Position numbers and translations under genes: made by a program. Below are positions 1-7,080 of a stretch of DNA of 11,789 nt, piece after piece (position 1 is the stretch's first letter; each line of letters starts with the position of its first letter). The notes under the pieces are model-generated. The model saw nothing but the letters and a program-made list of their open reading frames with translations, had not been told where the DNA came from and did not search any database. The DNA lies in contig DATKCN010000370.1 of assembly GCA_035513175.1 (NCBI GenBank), positions 1-11,789 of the forward strand, given 5' to 3'. The stretch comes from DATKCN01 sp035513175. GTDB lineage: Bacteria; Chloroflexota; Chloroflexia; Thermomicrobiales; CFX8.

Positions 1-1
1 C

Positions 2-259
2 ACGATCATAATGTTCACCGACGGGGTCGTCTCGGCCGGCGTGCGCGCCGGCGTCCGGTTCATGCCCCTTGCGTTCGTCGAGGACGCGCTACGCGACGTG
101 ACCGACGCGCTGACGATCTGCGACCGGCTCCTCTCCGCCGCAGTCGAAGCCGATAGCGGTCGCCCTAACGACGACATGTCCGTCGTTGCGTTGACGATCT
201 CAACAGCCGCCGGTGAGCCCCCGGTGCGCGTTCAACGTGTAATCCTTCCAATTCCGTAG
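2..259 (+). CDS. C-terminal fragment of a probable PP2C/SpoIIE-family protein phosphatase (5' end outside the window)
   Basis: The frame is open from the first full codon (position 2) to the TAG at 257-259, so the gene is cut by the window edge; the ATG at 11 is internal. The translation begins TIIMFTDGV, which matches the 'L.YTDGV' strand of PP2C/SpoIIE serine phosphatases, where the Asp helps bind a catalytic metal ion. Near the end, RPNDDMSVVAL matches the closing 'R.DDMTVVV' motif, with another metal-binding Asp. These enzymes remove phosphate from serine or threonine, often in anti-sigma-factor or stress signalling circuits. The N-terminal part and any sensor domain are not visible, so the substrate and exact subfamily cannot be told. 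The P-loop gene at 272 starts 12 bases downstream and is probably co-transcribed. Confidence 0.72.
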   Translation, partial: TIIMFTDGVVSAGVRAGVRFMPLAFVEDALRDVTDALTICDRLLSAAVEADSGRPNDDMSVVALTISTAAGEPPVRVQRVILPIP

Positions 260-271
260 CAGGGGAACGTC

Positions 272-625
272 GTGACCAGAATCGCGGTCGTTGGAACGTG
301 CGCCTCCGGCAAATCGACAATCGTGGCCGCCTTGCGGGATCGAGGGCATGACGCCTACGCCGTCGCACAGGAGCACTCGGCCATCCCGCGCCTGTGGGCG
401 CACCTTGCTCCCGAGCGTCTCGTATGCCTCACCGTCGGACTGGAGACGCTGCGGCGACGCCGAGGCGACGAGGCCTGGCCCGCATGGATCTATCAGCTCC
501 AGTTGGAGCGGCTCGACTCCGCGCGTCGTCACGCCGACGTTATTGTTGAGACTGATTACGTCTCGGTTGACGTGGTGGTGGAAACGATCGTCTCCGCGTT
601 GAGCGCACGCCCGGAGAACGGCTGA
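272..625 (+). CDS. Small P-loop NTPase/nucleotide-kinase-like protein
   Basis: This 117-residue protein starts at GTG, 6 bases after a Shine-Dalgarno-like AGGGG (261-265). It opens with a beta strand and a classic Walker A loop, GTCASGKST (residues 8-16), so it should bind ATP or GTP. A later hydrophobic strand followed by an Arg-rich stretch (LETLRRRRG) resembles the lid region of small-molecule kinases, and an acidic ETDY motif lies near the C-terminus. It is clearly shorter than usual nucleotide kinases (about 180-220 residues), and I see no convincing Walker B or substrate-binding motif. I recognise the fold class but not the family. Its position 12 bases after the phosphatase gene suggests shared expression. 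Hydrolysis, kinase or regulatory roles are all possible. Confidence 0.68.
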   Translation: MTRIAVVGTCASGKSTIVAALRDRGHDAYAVAQEHSAIPRLWAHLAPERLVCLTVGLETLRRRRGDEAWPAWIYQLQLERLDSARRHADVIVETDYVSVDVVVETIVSALSARPENG

Positions 626-680
626 CCGATCGGACGAGCGGCACGGGATTGACTGAGGCGCTCGGCTTCCGGTCACCAGC

Positions 681-714
681 CGCGACCTCCGCATTGTTTA
701 CAATCGCGGTCGCG
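681..714 (+). promoter_or_regulatory. Inverted repeat with a possible -10 box upstream of the peptide-binding protein gene
   Basis: The 121-base gap between the P-loop gene and the lipoprotein gene holds 7-bp inverted arms CGCGACC (681-687) and GGTCGCG (708-714). Inside lies a near-palindrome, ATTGTTTACAAT (693-704). Its right half contains TACAAT (699-704), one mismatch from the sigma-70 -10 consensus, which would put a transcript start near 711, some 36 bases before the GTG at 747. I see no good -35 box at the expected distance. The structure could be an operator over a promoter, or a weak terminator for the upstream pair, although no T-run follows. All of this is inferred from sequence alone. 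Confidence 0.33.
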
Positions 715-746
715 CCCCCGTTGCTTCCGGGCGCGGTAGGAGGACC

Positions 747-2495
747 GTGCAGCGTCGCGCCACACTCGTGCTGATTCATGTCATCGTTGCCGGGCTGTTC
801 ATGTCGTGCGCGGGCATGGGCGGCTCCGACGCGGGGCCTGCGCCGGAGCCGACCGGTCTTCCGCTGGCTCCAACCCCTTCGGTCGCGTTGTCGCCGGCTG
901 CGGCCGCGGCGACGCCCACCAGCGTCGGCGTCCCGTCGTTGCCCCCGGTCAACCCGACTGTCGACCCCGGACAGCAGGTGCTCGTCGCTCCGACTCCCCT
1001 GCCGCGAGCCGTGGTCACTGGCCCGCAGGTCCTCACGTTGGTAGGGTCGGCGTTCGGCCCGACGACCCTCGATCCCGCGCTGATTCGCGACGCGGAGGGA
1101 TCGTTCCTGGCGCGCCAGATCTTTCGTGGCCTTGTTCGACTCGATGGCGACCTCGCTGTTCAGCCCGACATCGCCTCTCGGATCGAAATCTCCGCCGACG
1201 GCATGCGCTACGTCTTCGCCCTGAGATCGAACGCTGTGTTCCACGACGGCTCACCGATCGATGCTGACGCGGTCGTGGCTTCCTTCAACCGCGCCTCGGA
1301 TCCAGCACTTGCAGGCGGAAACGGCCGCTCGCTGCCCGCGTTCCTCTATTTCGCAGACATTGTCGGCGCCGTCGAGCGCATGGATGGCGTCGCCACCACC
1401 ATCAGCGGCGTCGTCGCGCTCGATCGATCCACGGTCCAGATCACGCTGCGACGCCCGTCGGTCACCTTTCTCTCGATGATGACCGGCGCCTGTGCCCTCG
1501 TCGTCGACGCGGCGACCGCCGTAGGAGATGACTGGTGGTCCGCGCCCAATGGCAGCGGTCCCTTTGTCCTGGCACAGCTCGATAGCTCGCTCCTCCTGTT
1601 TGAGGCATTCCCCTCGTTCTACGCGGACCCCCCATTGCTCACCGAGGTGCGCGTGTTGCAGGGCAGCGCGGCGTCACAGCCGATGAACCTCTACGAGGCG
1701 GGAAACGTCGATGTGATTGACGTTCCGTTTTACAGCCTGGATCGTGTCCTGTCTCCGACCGACATCCTCTACGCCGAGTTGCGCGTCGTTTCGCAACTCT
1801 CATCCACGTTTCTCGTTATCAATCCGAACCATGTCCCGTTTCAGGATCTGGATCTCAGGCTGGCGATAGCCCATGGGATCGACCGGGAAAAGTTCGTGCG
1901 CGTCGGGATGGACGGCAAGGTCGAGCTGGCGCTCGGCATCGTGCCGCCCGGCATCTTGGGCCGCGACTGGCCCTCAGTGCCCCTGGATCACGACACTGAG
2001 CTGGCGACGGAGCTGTACGATCAGGCCGGCGTCCCGGAGATCCCGCCGACCATATTCGGCTCACTCGCCACGATCATCAAGGGCGTTCTCGAGCGGGACG
2101 TGAGCATGCAGGTGGACGTAATCGTTCCGGAGTGGCCGCTGTTCTCAGCGCGCCTGACCGAGGGGACCCTGCCCGCGTTCGTCTTGTCCTGGATCGCCGA
2201 TTACCCCGATCCGTCAAACTTCCTGTACGCGCTGTTTCACAGCGACAGCCCCGACAACTATGTGCGCTACGCCAACCCGGAAGTGGATGGCCTGTTGGAT
2301 GATGCGGCGCGCGAAACCGACATCGATGCCCGCGCGCTGCTATACCTACAGGCGCAACAGGCGTTGATTGACGACGGCGTGCTGGTGCCGCTCTACCACG
2401 ACGTCTCGTATACACTCGTCAAGCCGCATGTGAGAGGACTCGAGGTTACGCCGGTTGGAATCGGGGCTCTCGAAACCGTCTGGATCGAACGTTAG
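747..2495 (+). CDS. Lipoprotein oligopeptide/dipeptide ABC-transporter substrate-binding protein (SBP_bac_5 family)
   Basis: The product has 582 residues. The GTG start is preceded by a strong Shine-Dalgarno sequence, TAGGAGGA (737-744). Residues 1-20 form a signal peptide (RR followed by a hydrophobic core) ending FMS-C, so Cys21 is the likely lipidated residue; this lipobox is weaker than the usual LAGC. Residues 22 to about 95 are a low-complexity Ala/Pro/Thr/Val-rich tether. The OppA/DppA-type fold starts near residue 97 with GSAFGPTTLDPAL. Further family marks are IFRGLVRLDGDLAVQPDIA, a 'W/YVFALRSNAVFHDGSPIDADAVVASFNR'-type segment, and DLRLAIAHGIDREKFV. Such proteins capture peptides or other solutes outside the membrane and hand them to ABC permeases. 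No permease or ATPase genes are present here, so the partner is elsewhere or just not linked. The ligand cannot be deduced. The next gene begins 4 bases after the stop. Confidence 0.9.
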   Translation: MQRRATLVLIHVIVAGLFMSCAGMGGSDAGPAPEPTGLPLAPTPSVALSPAAAAATPTSVGVPSLPPVNPTVDPGQQVLVAPTPLPRAVVTGPQVLTLVGSAFGPTTLDPALIRDAEGSFLARQIFRGLVRLDGDLAVQPDIASRIEISADGMRYVFALRSNAVFHDGSPIDADAVVASFNRASDPALAGGNGRSLPAFLYFADIVGAVERMDGVATTISGVVALDRSTVQITLRRPSVTFLSMMTGACALVVDAATAVGDDWWSAPNGSGPFVLAQLDSSLLLFEAFPSFYADPPLLTEVRVLQGSAASQPMNLYEAGNVDVIDVPFYSLDRVLSPTDILYAELRVVSQLSSTFLVINPNHVPFQDLDLRLAIAHGIDREKFVRVGMDGKVELALGIVPPGILGRDWPSVPLDHDTELATELYDQAGVPEIPPTIFGSLATIIKGVLERDVSMQVDVIVPEWPLFSARLTEGTLPAFVLSWIADYPDPSNFLYALFHSDSPDNYVRYANPEVDGLLDDAARETDIDARALLYLQAQQALIDDGVLVPLYHDVSYTLVKPHVRGLEVTPVGIGALETVWIER

Positions 2496-2499
2496 CCAC

Positions 2500-3387
2500 A
2501 TGACCGTCCCCGAACTCTCACAGGAACAGCAGGACTCTCCGATACGTCAGCTCACGCCGGGCGACGCTCGCGCGTTGCGCATCCCCTGGGACAGCAGGCA
2601 TTCCGTTGACGAGATTGAACGCATTGCCGACCGGGAGCCGCGGCTCTCGATCTGGAACGCGCGGACGGGCGAATTCCTGATCGGGGGGTTCTGGCGCCAC
2701 CGGAGCGAGATAGCGACGATGCATCAGTTGGCTGCCACCGGGGGCGCCATCGACCTGGTGCAGCACTTCGCCTCGCATTGCGCCGCGCGGGGTATACGGA
2801 TGATCGTTGCGTCGGAGCAGGCGGAGCGGCGCAAGCACCAGTTCTATGAATCCGCGGGCCTGTCACCGGTCGAGGACATCATCGTCTACGAGATGTCCAG
2901 AATTCGCGCGAAACCGCATGTTGCCGGCAACCTGCGCTTTGTGCCGGTGGCCTCGCTCGACGCCGTCACGCTTGACGAGCTCCTGGAGATCGATCACGAG
3001 GCATTTCCTTGGCTGTGGTGGAACAGTAAAGACGAATTCGTGGAATACTCAGGCGCTCCCGGAGTTGGGATTCATGTCGGCCGCGACCACGAAGACCGCG
3101 TTATGGCCTACGTTGGCATTACGCGCTATCGTTCGTGGGGTCATCTGGACCGCATCGCGGTGCGGCCAGACGCACAGGGCACGGGGCTCGGTCGAGCGGC
3201 TCTGGATTACGCGGTCATGACGCTTGCCGGCTCCGGAGCGCGACGGGTCGGATTGAGCACGCAGGCGCGAAACACGCGCAGTCGTCGCCTGTACGAAGCG
3301 TACGGCTTCCGGCGCTCGCCATCACACGACTATCGAATCTTTGGTCGCCACCTGACTGGCGAGCCAGAACTGCACCGGGAAGGCTAG
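2500..3387 (+). CDS. Tandem-domain GNAT-family N-acetyltransferase
   Basis: I place the start at the ATG at 2500, 4 bases after the lipoprotein stop; an upstream ATG at 2455 would overlap that gene by 41 bases. No clear Shine-Dalgarno is seen, so translational coupling is likely. The 295-residue protein has two GNAT-like halves. The C-terminal half (about 145-290) is canonical: DRIAVRPDAQGTGLGRAAL carries the acetyl-CoA pyrophosphate-binding motif (Q226-G-T-G-L-G231), and RRLYEAYGF is the following motif B. The N-terminal half (about 14-135) has a motif-B-like HQFYESAGL but no recognisable acetyl-CoA loop, so it is probably degenerate. GNAT enzymes move an acetyl group from acetyl-CoA to amines; the substrate here is unknown. 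The gene sits between a peptide-binding lipoprotein and aroC, probably in one transcript, without an obvious functional link. Confidence 0.85.
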   Translation: MTVPELSQEQQDSPIRQLTPGDARALRIPWDSRHSVDEIERIADREPRLSIWNARTGEFLIGGFWRHRSEIATMHQLAATGGAIDLVQHFASHCAARGIRMIVASEQAERRKHQFYESAGLSPVEDIIVYEMSRIRAKPHVAGNLRFVPVASLDAVTLDELLEIDHEAFPWLWWNSKDEFVEYSGAPGVGIHVGRDHEDRVMAYVGITRYRSWGHLDRIAVRPDAQGTGLGRAALDYAVMTLAGSGARRVGLSTQARNTRSRRLYEAYGFRRSPSHDYRIFGRHLTGEPELHREG

Positions 3388-3395
3388 ATGTCGCG

Positions 3396-4481
3396 ATGGC
3401 CAGCACATACGGCAAGGCATTTCGGATCACCACCTGGGGGGAGTCGCACGGCCCAGCTCTGGGTGTCGTCATCGATGGTTGTCCAGCGGGTATCGAGTTG
3501 GACGAAGCCTTGATCCAACGCGATCTGGACCGGCGGCGCGTCGGTCAGTCCAGGGTCACGTCGCCCCGCGACGAGAAAGACCAGGCGCAGATTCTTTCCG
3601 GCGTGTTCGAGGGACGGACTACCGGCGCCCCCATCTCGCTGATCACCTACAACGCCGACGCGGACTCCAGCAAGTACGAGCTCATCCGCGATCTGTTCCG
3701 TCCCGGTCACGCCGACTACACCTACACCGCCAAGTGGGGACACCGCGACCACCGCGGGGGCGGGCGATCGAGCGCCCGTGAGACCTGGGGCCGCGTGGCA
3801 GCGGGCGCCATCGCGCGTCGCATCCTGCTGCAATCCGGTATCGATGTGTACGCCTTTACCATGCAGATAGGGGAAGTCATCGCTCAATCCTTCGATCGCG
3901 ATGAGATCGAGCGCAACCTCGTGCGCGCCGCTGACGCTGGCGCTGCCGAGCGTATGGTCGCCGCCATCGAGCAGGTTAAGGCACAGAAGGACTCGTTGGG
4001 AGGGGTCGTGGAGGTCCGCGCCGACGGCGTGCCGCCCGGCCTTGGTGAGCCCACCGCCGACAAGCTCGACGCGATGATCGGTCAGGCGATGCTCAGCATT
4101 CCCGCGACCAAGGGCGTGGAGATCGGTCTGGGCTTTTCCTCCGTTTCGATGCGTGGCTCACAGCATAACGACGCCTTCTACGTTGACGAGACAGGCCGCG
4201 TGCGCACCCGCTCCAACCACGCCGGCGGGATGCTCGGCGGCATCTCAAACGGCGAGCAGATCATTGCCCGCGTCGCGATCAAGCCTACGTCGTCTGTCAG
4301 CCGGGACCAGGAAACGGTTGACGTTCGTCACCAGCCTCGCACGATCCACGTCGAGGGTCGTCACGACCCATGCGTCGTCCCCCGCGCCGTGCCGGTTGTC
4401 GAGGCGATGATGTGTCTGGTGCTGGCGGATCTGCTCCTCCTCAATCGCATGAGCCGCGTCTGTTGGGAAGCGCCCTCCTGA
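3396..4481 (+). CDS. aroC: Chorismate synthase
   Basis: AroC converts 5-enolpyruvylshikimate-3-phosphate to chorismate in the cytoplasm, using reduced FMN, as the last step of the shikimate pathway. The 361-residue product has the usual length. All three family signatures are visible: GESHG (residues 15-19, with catalytic His18), the FMN/substrate segment HADYTYTAKWGHRDHRGGG followed by RSSARETWGR, and the C-terminal RHDPCVVPRA. The basic stretch DRRRVGQSR (residues 45 onward) is also conserved. The ATG at 3396 gives the expected N-terminus (MASTYGKAFRITTWGES); another ATG at 3388 is out of frame. A GGAAGG stretch (about 3379-3384) could serve as ribosome-binding site. The gene starts 8 bases after the GNAT stop and is convergent with aroA, which encodes the preceding enzyme of the pathway. 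Confidence 0.97.
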   Translation: MASTYGKAFRITTWGESHGPALGVVIDGCPAGIELDEALIQRDLDRRRVGQSRVTSPRDEKDQAQILSGVFEGRTTGAPISLITYNADADSSKYELIRDLFRPGHADYTYTAKWGHRDHRGGGRSSARETWGRVAAGAIARRILLQSGIDVYAFTMQIGEVIAQSFDRDEIERNLVRAADAGAAERMVAAIEQVKAQKDSLGGVVEVRADGVPPGLGEPTADKLDAMIGQAMLSIPATKGVEIGLGFSSVSMRGSQHNDAFYVDETGRVRTRSNHAGGMLGGISNGEQIIARVAIKPTSSVSRDQETVDVRHQPRTIHVEGRHDPCVVPRAVPVVEAMMCLVLADLLLLNRMSRVCWEAPS

Positions 4482-4510
4482 CGGCGCTACCTCCCCGGCT
4501 CAGAGGAGCC
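4469..4510. terminator. Two hairpins at the convergent aroC/aroA ends (possible bidirectional terminator)
   Basis: AGCGCC (4469-4474) pairs with GGCGCT (4483-4488) around an 8-base loop that contains the aroC stop codon. GGCTC (4497-4501) pairs with GAGCC (4506-4510) around a 4-base AGAG loop. Both lie across the 5-base gap between the convergent genes and the last codons of aroA. Neither is followed by a clear T-run on either strand, so intrinsic termination is uncertain; they may only slow polymerase or protect 3' ends. Confidence 0.3.
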
Positions 4511-5797
4511 AAGCAACGGAAGCAACAGATCCCAGAAGTTCGGCACGGTTTTGCTGACGCAGCCCGGATCGGCGATCGACAGCCCGGGGATGCGCGTCCC
4601 CGCGATCGCAAAGCTCATCGCCATCCGATGATCGAAGTACGTCTGCACGGTTGCCGGACGCGGCGTCGATGGATGGACCGTCAGCCCATCCTCTTCCTCA
4701 TCGACACGGACGCCTATGCGGCGCAGTTCGGTGACGAGCGCGCTGATGCGGTCGGTCTCCTTGTAGCGGATGTGCTTCACGTTGCGAATCGTCACGGGGG
4801 ATTCGGCGAACGGGGCGATGGCCGCCAGCGTCTGAACCGTGTCGGAGATGTCGCGCATGTCGACATCGATGCCGCCCAGTCGTTCCGGTCCGGTGACCGT
4901 CATGTCATGTTCTCCGCGCGTGACGACACATCCCATCCGCTCCAAGGCGTCCACGAACGTTACGTCTCCCTGCGCGGATGTCGGCGGCAGGTGTTCGACC
5001 GCGACCGTTCCGCCGGTAACGGCCGCCAGCGCATAGAAGTAGCTGGCCGCTGACGCATCGGGTTCGATGACGTACTCGCGCGCGACGTACCGCTGTCCGT
5101 CCGTCACCCACAGGCGCCGATAACCCTCGTGATGAAGCTCAACGCCAAAGGAGCGCATCGTCGCCGCGGTTATGTCGATATACGGCCTGGACACCAGTTC
5201 GCCGTCGACGAGAATCTCCAGTGGCTCCTGTGCGTAGGGCAGAACCATCGCCAGGGCGCTGAAGTACTGGCTGGAGACATCGCCCGGCATCCTGATCGCG
5301 CCGCCGGGCAGGCCGCCCGCGCGCGTCACGACTGGCGGGCAGCCGTTGCCGGTTTCGGAACGCACGTCGACGCCCGCCGCGGCAAGCCCGTCAATCAGCG
5401 GCGCGAGCGGACGCTGTCGCATCCGTTCCGTGCCGTCAATGCGAAACGTTCCGATCCCAAGGGTTGCCAGCGCCGTCAGAAAGCGCACTGACGTCCCGGA
5501 GTTCCCGAGAAACAGTGTCGCGCCGGACGCCGGAATCGTTCCATCGCGCCCTTCGATTCGGATGGTCGCGGACTCCCAGTCGGCGTCAACCGCGAACCCG
5601 AGCCGTTGCAGCGCGTCAGCCATGTAGCGGGTGTCGTCGCTATCGAGCGCGCCGCGCAGCGTCGATGTTCCGCGCGCCAGCGCCGCGATCGGCAGCGCCC
5701 GGTTCGTGTAGCTCTTTGAGCCGGGCAGCCGGACACGAGCGTGTACCGGCCCGCACGCATGCGGGATGGTCAGCGGGTCTGGAAGGTTAGTCGGCAT
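4487..5797 (-). CDS. aroA: 3-phosphoshikimate 1-carboxyvinyltransferase (EPSP synthase)
   Basis: AroA joins phosphoenolpyruvate to shikimate-3-phosphate, giving EPSP and phosphate, as the sixth step of the shikimate pathway. The 436-residue protein has the normal length and the two-domain pattern of the family. Visible sites are LPGSKSYTNRAL (Lys28, Ser29, Arg33), LGNSGTSVRF (residues 97-106), RMRQRPLAPL (Arg129 region), the shikimate-phosphate-binding SSQ (175-177), D319 (equivalent to E. coli Asp313), and YKETDRI with Glu347 (equivalent to E. coli Glu341). The 'NAGTAMRP' loop of E. coli reads NSGTSVRF here, so the Pro101-equivalent is Phe; Gly96 and Thr97 equivalents are kept. The gene is last in a - strand run, 12 bases after the cupin gene, and has no obvious Shine-Dalgarno sequence. 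It ends 5 bases from the convergent aroC. Confidence 0.97.
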   Translation of the reverse strand: MPTNLPDPLTIPHACGPVHARVRLPGSKSYTNRALPIAALARGTSTLRGALDSDDTRYMADALQRLGFAVDADWESATIRIEGRDGTIPASGATLFLGNSGTSVRFLTALATLGIGTFRIDGTERMRQRPLAPLIDGLAAAGVDVRSETGNGCPPVVTRAGGLPGGAIRMPGDVSSQYFSALAMVLPYAQEPLEILVDGELVSRPYIDITAATMRSFGVELHHEGYRRLWVTDGQRYVAREYVIEPDASAASYFYALAAVTGGTVAVEHLPPTSAQGDVTFVDALERMGCVVTRGEHDMTVTGPERLGGIDVDMRDISDTVQTLAAIAPFAESPVTIRNVKHIRYKETDRISALVTELRRIGVRVDEEEDGLTVHPSTPRPATVQTYFDHRMAMSFAIAGTRIPGLSIADPGCVSKTVPNFWDLLLPLLGSSEPGR

Positions 5798-5809
5798 GGA
5801 TGTCCGGTG

Positions 5810-6280
5810 TCACGTGAACGTGATGTCCCACGAGTACGGAATGTCCGGCGAGTCAAACGGGATGCGGTACTCGTCGGGGTCGGCGGGATCGTATGGCATC
5901 GTCGGAAAGTTGATCAGATAGCACGGCTTCGCCCCGATGTTCTTAAACCCGTGCAACACGCCGATTGGGATCTTGACGACGATGCGGTTCTCTTCGCCAA
6001 TGAAGAATTCGTTCAGGACTCCGTGCGTCGGGGAGCCCTCCCGGATATCGTACAGCGGAACCTTGATCATGCCCCTGACGCAGGTGAAGTAGTCGATCTG
6101 CTTCTTGTGATAGTGCCAGCCCCGGATAACGCCCGGATACGACATCGACACGTAGCACTGGCCGAACCCCTCGAAGATCGGATCGTCGTTGCGTAGCAGT
6201 TCCGTCAATGAGCCACGTTCGTCGGCGTGGGTCGACAGGCGCTTCGTTTCCACGCCGTCAATCAGTTGCCTTGCCGCCAC
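5810..6280 (-). CDS. RmlC-like cupin, dTDP-4-dehydrorhamnose 3,5-epimerase family
   Basis: The 156-residue protein starts at GTG, with a Shine-Dalgarno-like GAGGGGAG just upstream, and overlaps the end of the methyltransferase gene by 19 bases. It matches the RmlC cupin core: RGWHYH (His56, the catalytic base position, in place of the usual RGLHYQ), then YDIREGSPTHG, GEENR, IPIGVLHGF (His110), CYLINF (Tyr121 at the position of the RmlC catalytic Tyr), and a closing YSWDI like 'I.WP'. RmlC epimerises C3 and C5 of a dTDP-4-keto sugar on the way to dTDP-rhamnose. This protein is shorter than typical RmlC (about 180 residues), has Q-to-H and K-to-N changes near the active site, and has no rmlA, rmlB or rmlD nearby. 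It may act on another keto-sugar or be a related isomerase. Family assignment is firm; substrate is unknown. Confidence 0.82.
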   Translation of the reverse strand: MAARQLIDGVETKRLSTHADERGSLTELLRNDDPIFEGFGQCYVSMSYPGVIRGWHYHKKQIDYFTCVRGMIKVPLYDIREGSPTHGVLNEFFIGEENRIVVKIPIGVLHGFKNIGAKPCYLINFPTMPYDPADPDEYRIPFDSPDIPYSWDITFT

Positions 6281-7080
6281 CCGGCGCTCTCCCCTCTGGA
6301 ATTGTCATCGCTCCAGGTCGCCAGCACGAGCATGCGCTCGGAGCCCGAGTCGTACAGCTCCAGCTCGTACGACCCGTACAACGATACAACCTTCCAGCCC
6401 GCTCGATGCAGCAGATGCTCCAGCTCAAAGCGGTGAATGTAGCGTGTCGCGTAGTAGTCAGTGACGCGCGTGACGACCCCAGACGACGAGTCGGTAACGT
6501 CGAACAGCACCGTTGTTTCGATCGTCTGAAGCGCGAGATCGTGCGTTCGCACGGCCCACTTGTCCAGCCGGTTCCCGTCAGGCAGGGGCCCGGCGAATTC
6601 GAGCGTCAGCCGCCCGTCCTGGTCTGACAGGTAGCGGGGTTCAGGGACCATCAGGTCGAGCAGCAGCAACCCGCCTTCGACGACGATCGTCCGCAGTGAG
6701 CGTAGTGTGTCGAGCTGCGCGTCGACATCGGGTAGGTGCAGGAACGTGTTTATCGCCGAAAACGCCATGAAATACGGCCCGTTCCTGAGCGCCGGGCAGC
6801 TCGCGACGGCCTGCATGTCCCACTCGCCCAGCAGGACGCGGTCGCTAAGGCGCGATCGCGCAATTGCCAGCATTGCGTCAGACGTGTCGACTCCCGCCAG
6901 CGGCAGTCCCAGGTCTTCAAGCGCTGCCAGAACCCTGCCGGTGCCGCAACCCAGCTCCAGAATCGGCCCGTTGGCCTGGCGCGCGAATTCGCGGTAGAAG
7001 GAGATATCGTCATCGAACGCGGCGTACTCGACATCGTAGTACGCCGCGAACTGCCGGTACGCGTCCTCGTTGCCCATCAT
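6262..7080 (-). CDS. Class I SAM-dependent methyltransferase
   Basis: The 272-residue protein has the Rossmann-type methyltransferase motifs in order: motif I ILELGCGTGRV (residues 40-50), which binds S-adenosylmethionine; the acidic end of strand 2 in GVDTSDAML (Asp65), which binds the ribose; a strand-4 region near FMAFSAINTFLHL; and GGLLLLDLMVPEP after it. The C-terminal half is beta-rich and ends in a family-typical SERMLVLATW. The N-terminal YYDVEYAAFDDDISFY is common in small-molecule methyltransferases of the Methyltransf_25 type. The ATG overlaps the glpD stop as ATGA, so translation is probably coupled. The 3' end overlaps the cupin gene by 19 bases, and the two may act on the same small molecule or sugar. 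The acceptor cannot be read from the sequence. Confidence 0.88.
   Translation of the reverse strand: MMGNEDAYRQFAAYYDVEYAAFDDDISFYREFARQANGPILELGCGTGRVLAALEDLGLPLAGVDTSDAMLAIARSRLSDRVLLGEWDMQAVASCPALRNGPYFMAFSAINTFLHLPDVDAQLDTLRSLRTIVVEGGLLLLDLMVPEPRYLSDQDGRLTLEFAGPLPDGNRLDKWAVRTHDLALQTIETTVLFDVTDSSSGVVTRVTDYYATRYIHRFELEHLLHRAGWKVVSLYGSYELELYDSGSERMLVLATWSDDNSRGESAGWRQGN

Noticed and set aside
200..694. 164-residue open frame on the - strand
   Set aside because: It covers the P-loop gene, which has a real Walker A motif and a ribosome-binding site; the antisense product has no recognisable features.
540..1244. 234-residue open frame on the - strand
   Set aside because: It is Arg-rich without domains and runs antisense to the lipoprotein signal peptide, tether and first domain; typical shadow frame in GC-rich DNA.
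3135..3395. 87-residue N-terminal extension of aroC
   Set aside because: It overlaps the GNAT gene in another frame. AroC proteins start right before the YGKAFRITTWGESHG-type segment, which the ATG at 3396 provides.
4370..5053. 227-residue open frame on the + strand
   Set aside because: It is antisense to aroA, whose conserved motifs are clear; composition is Arg/His-rich with no recognisable fold.
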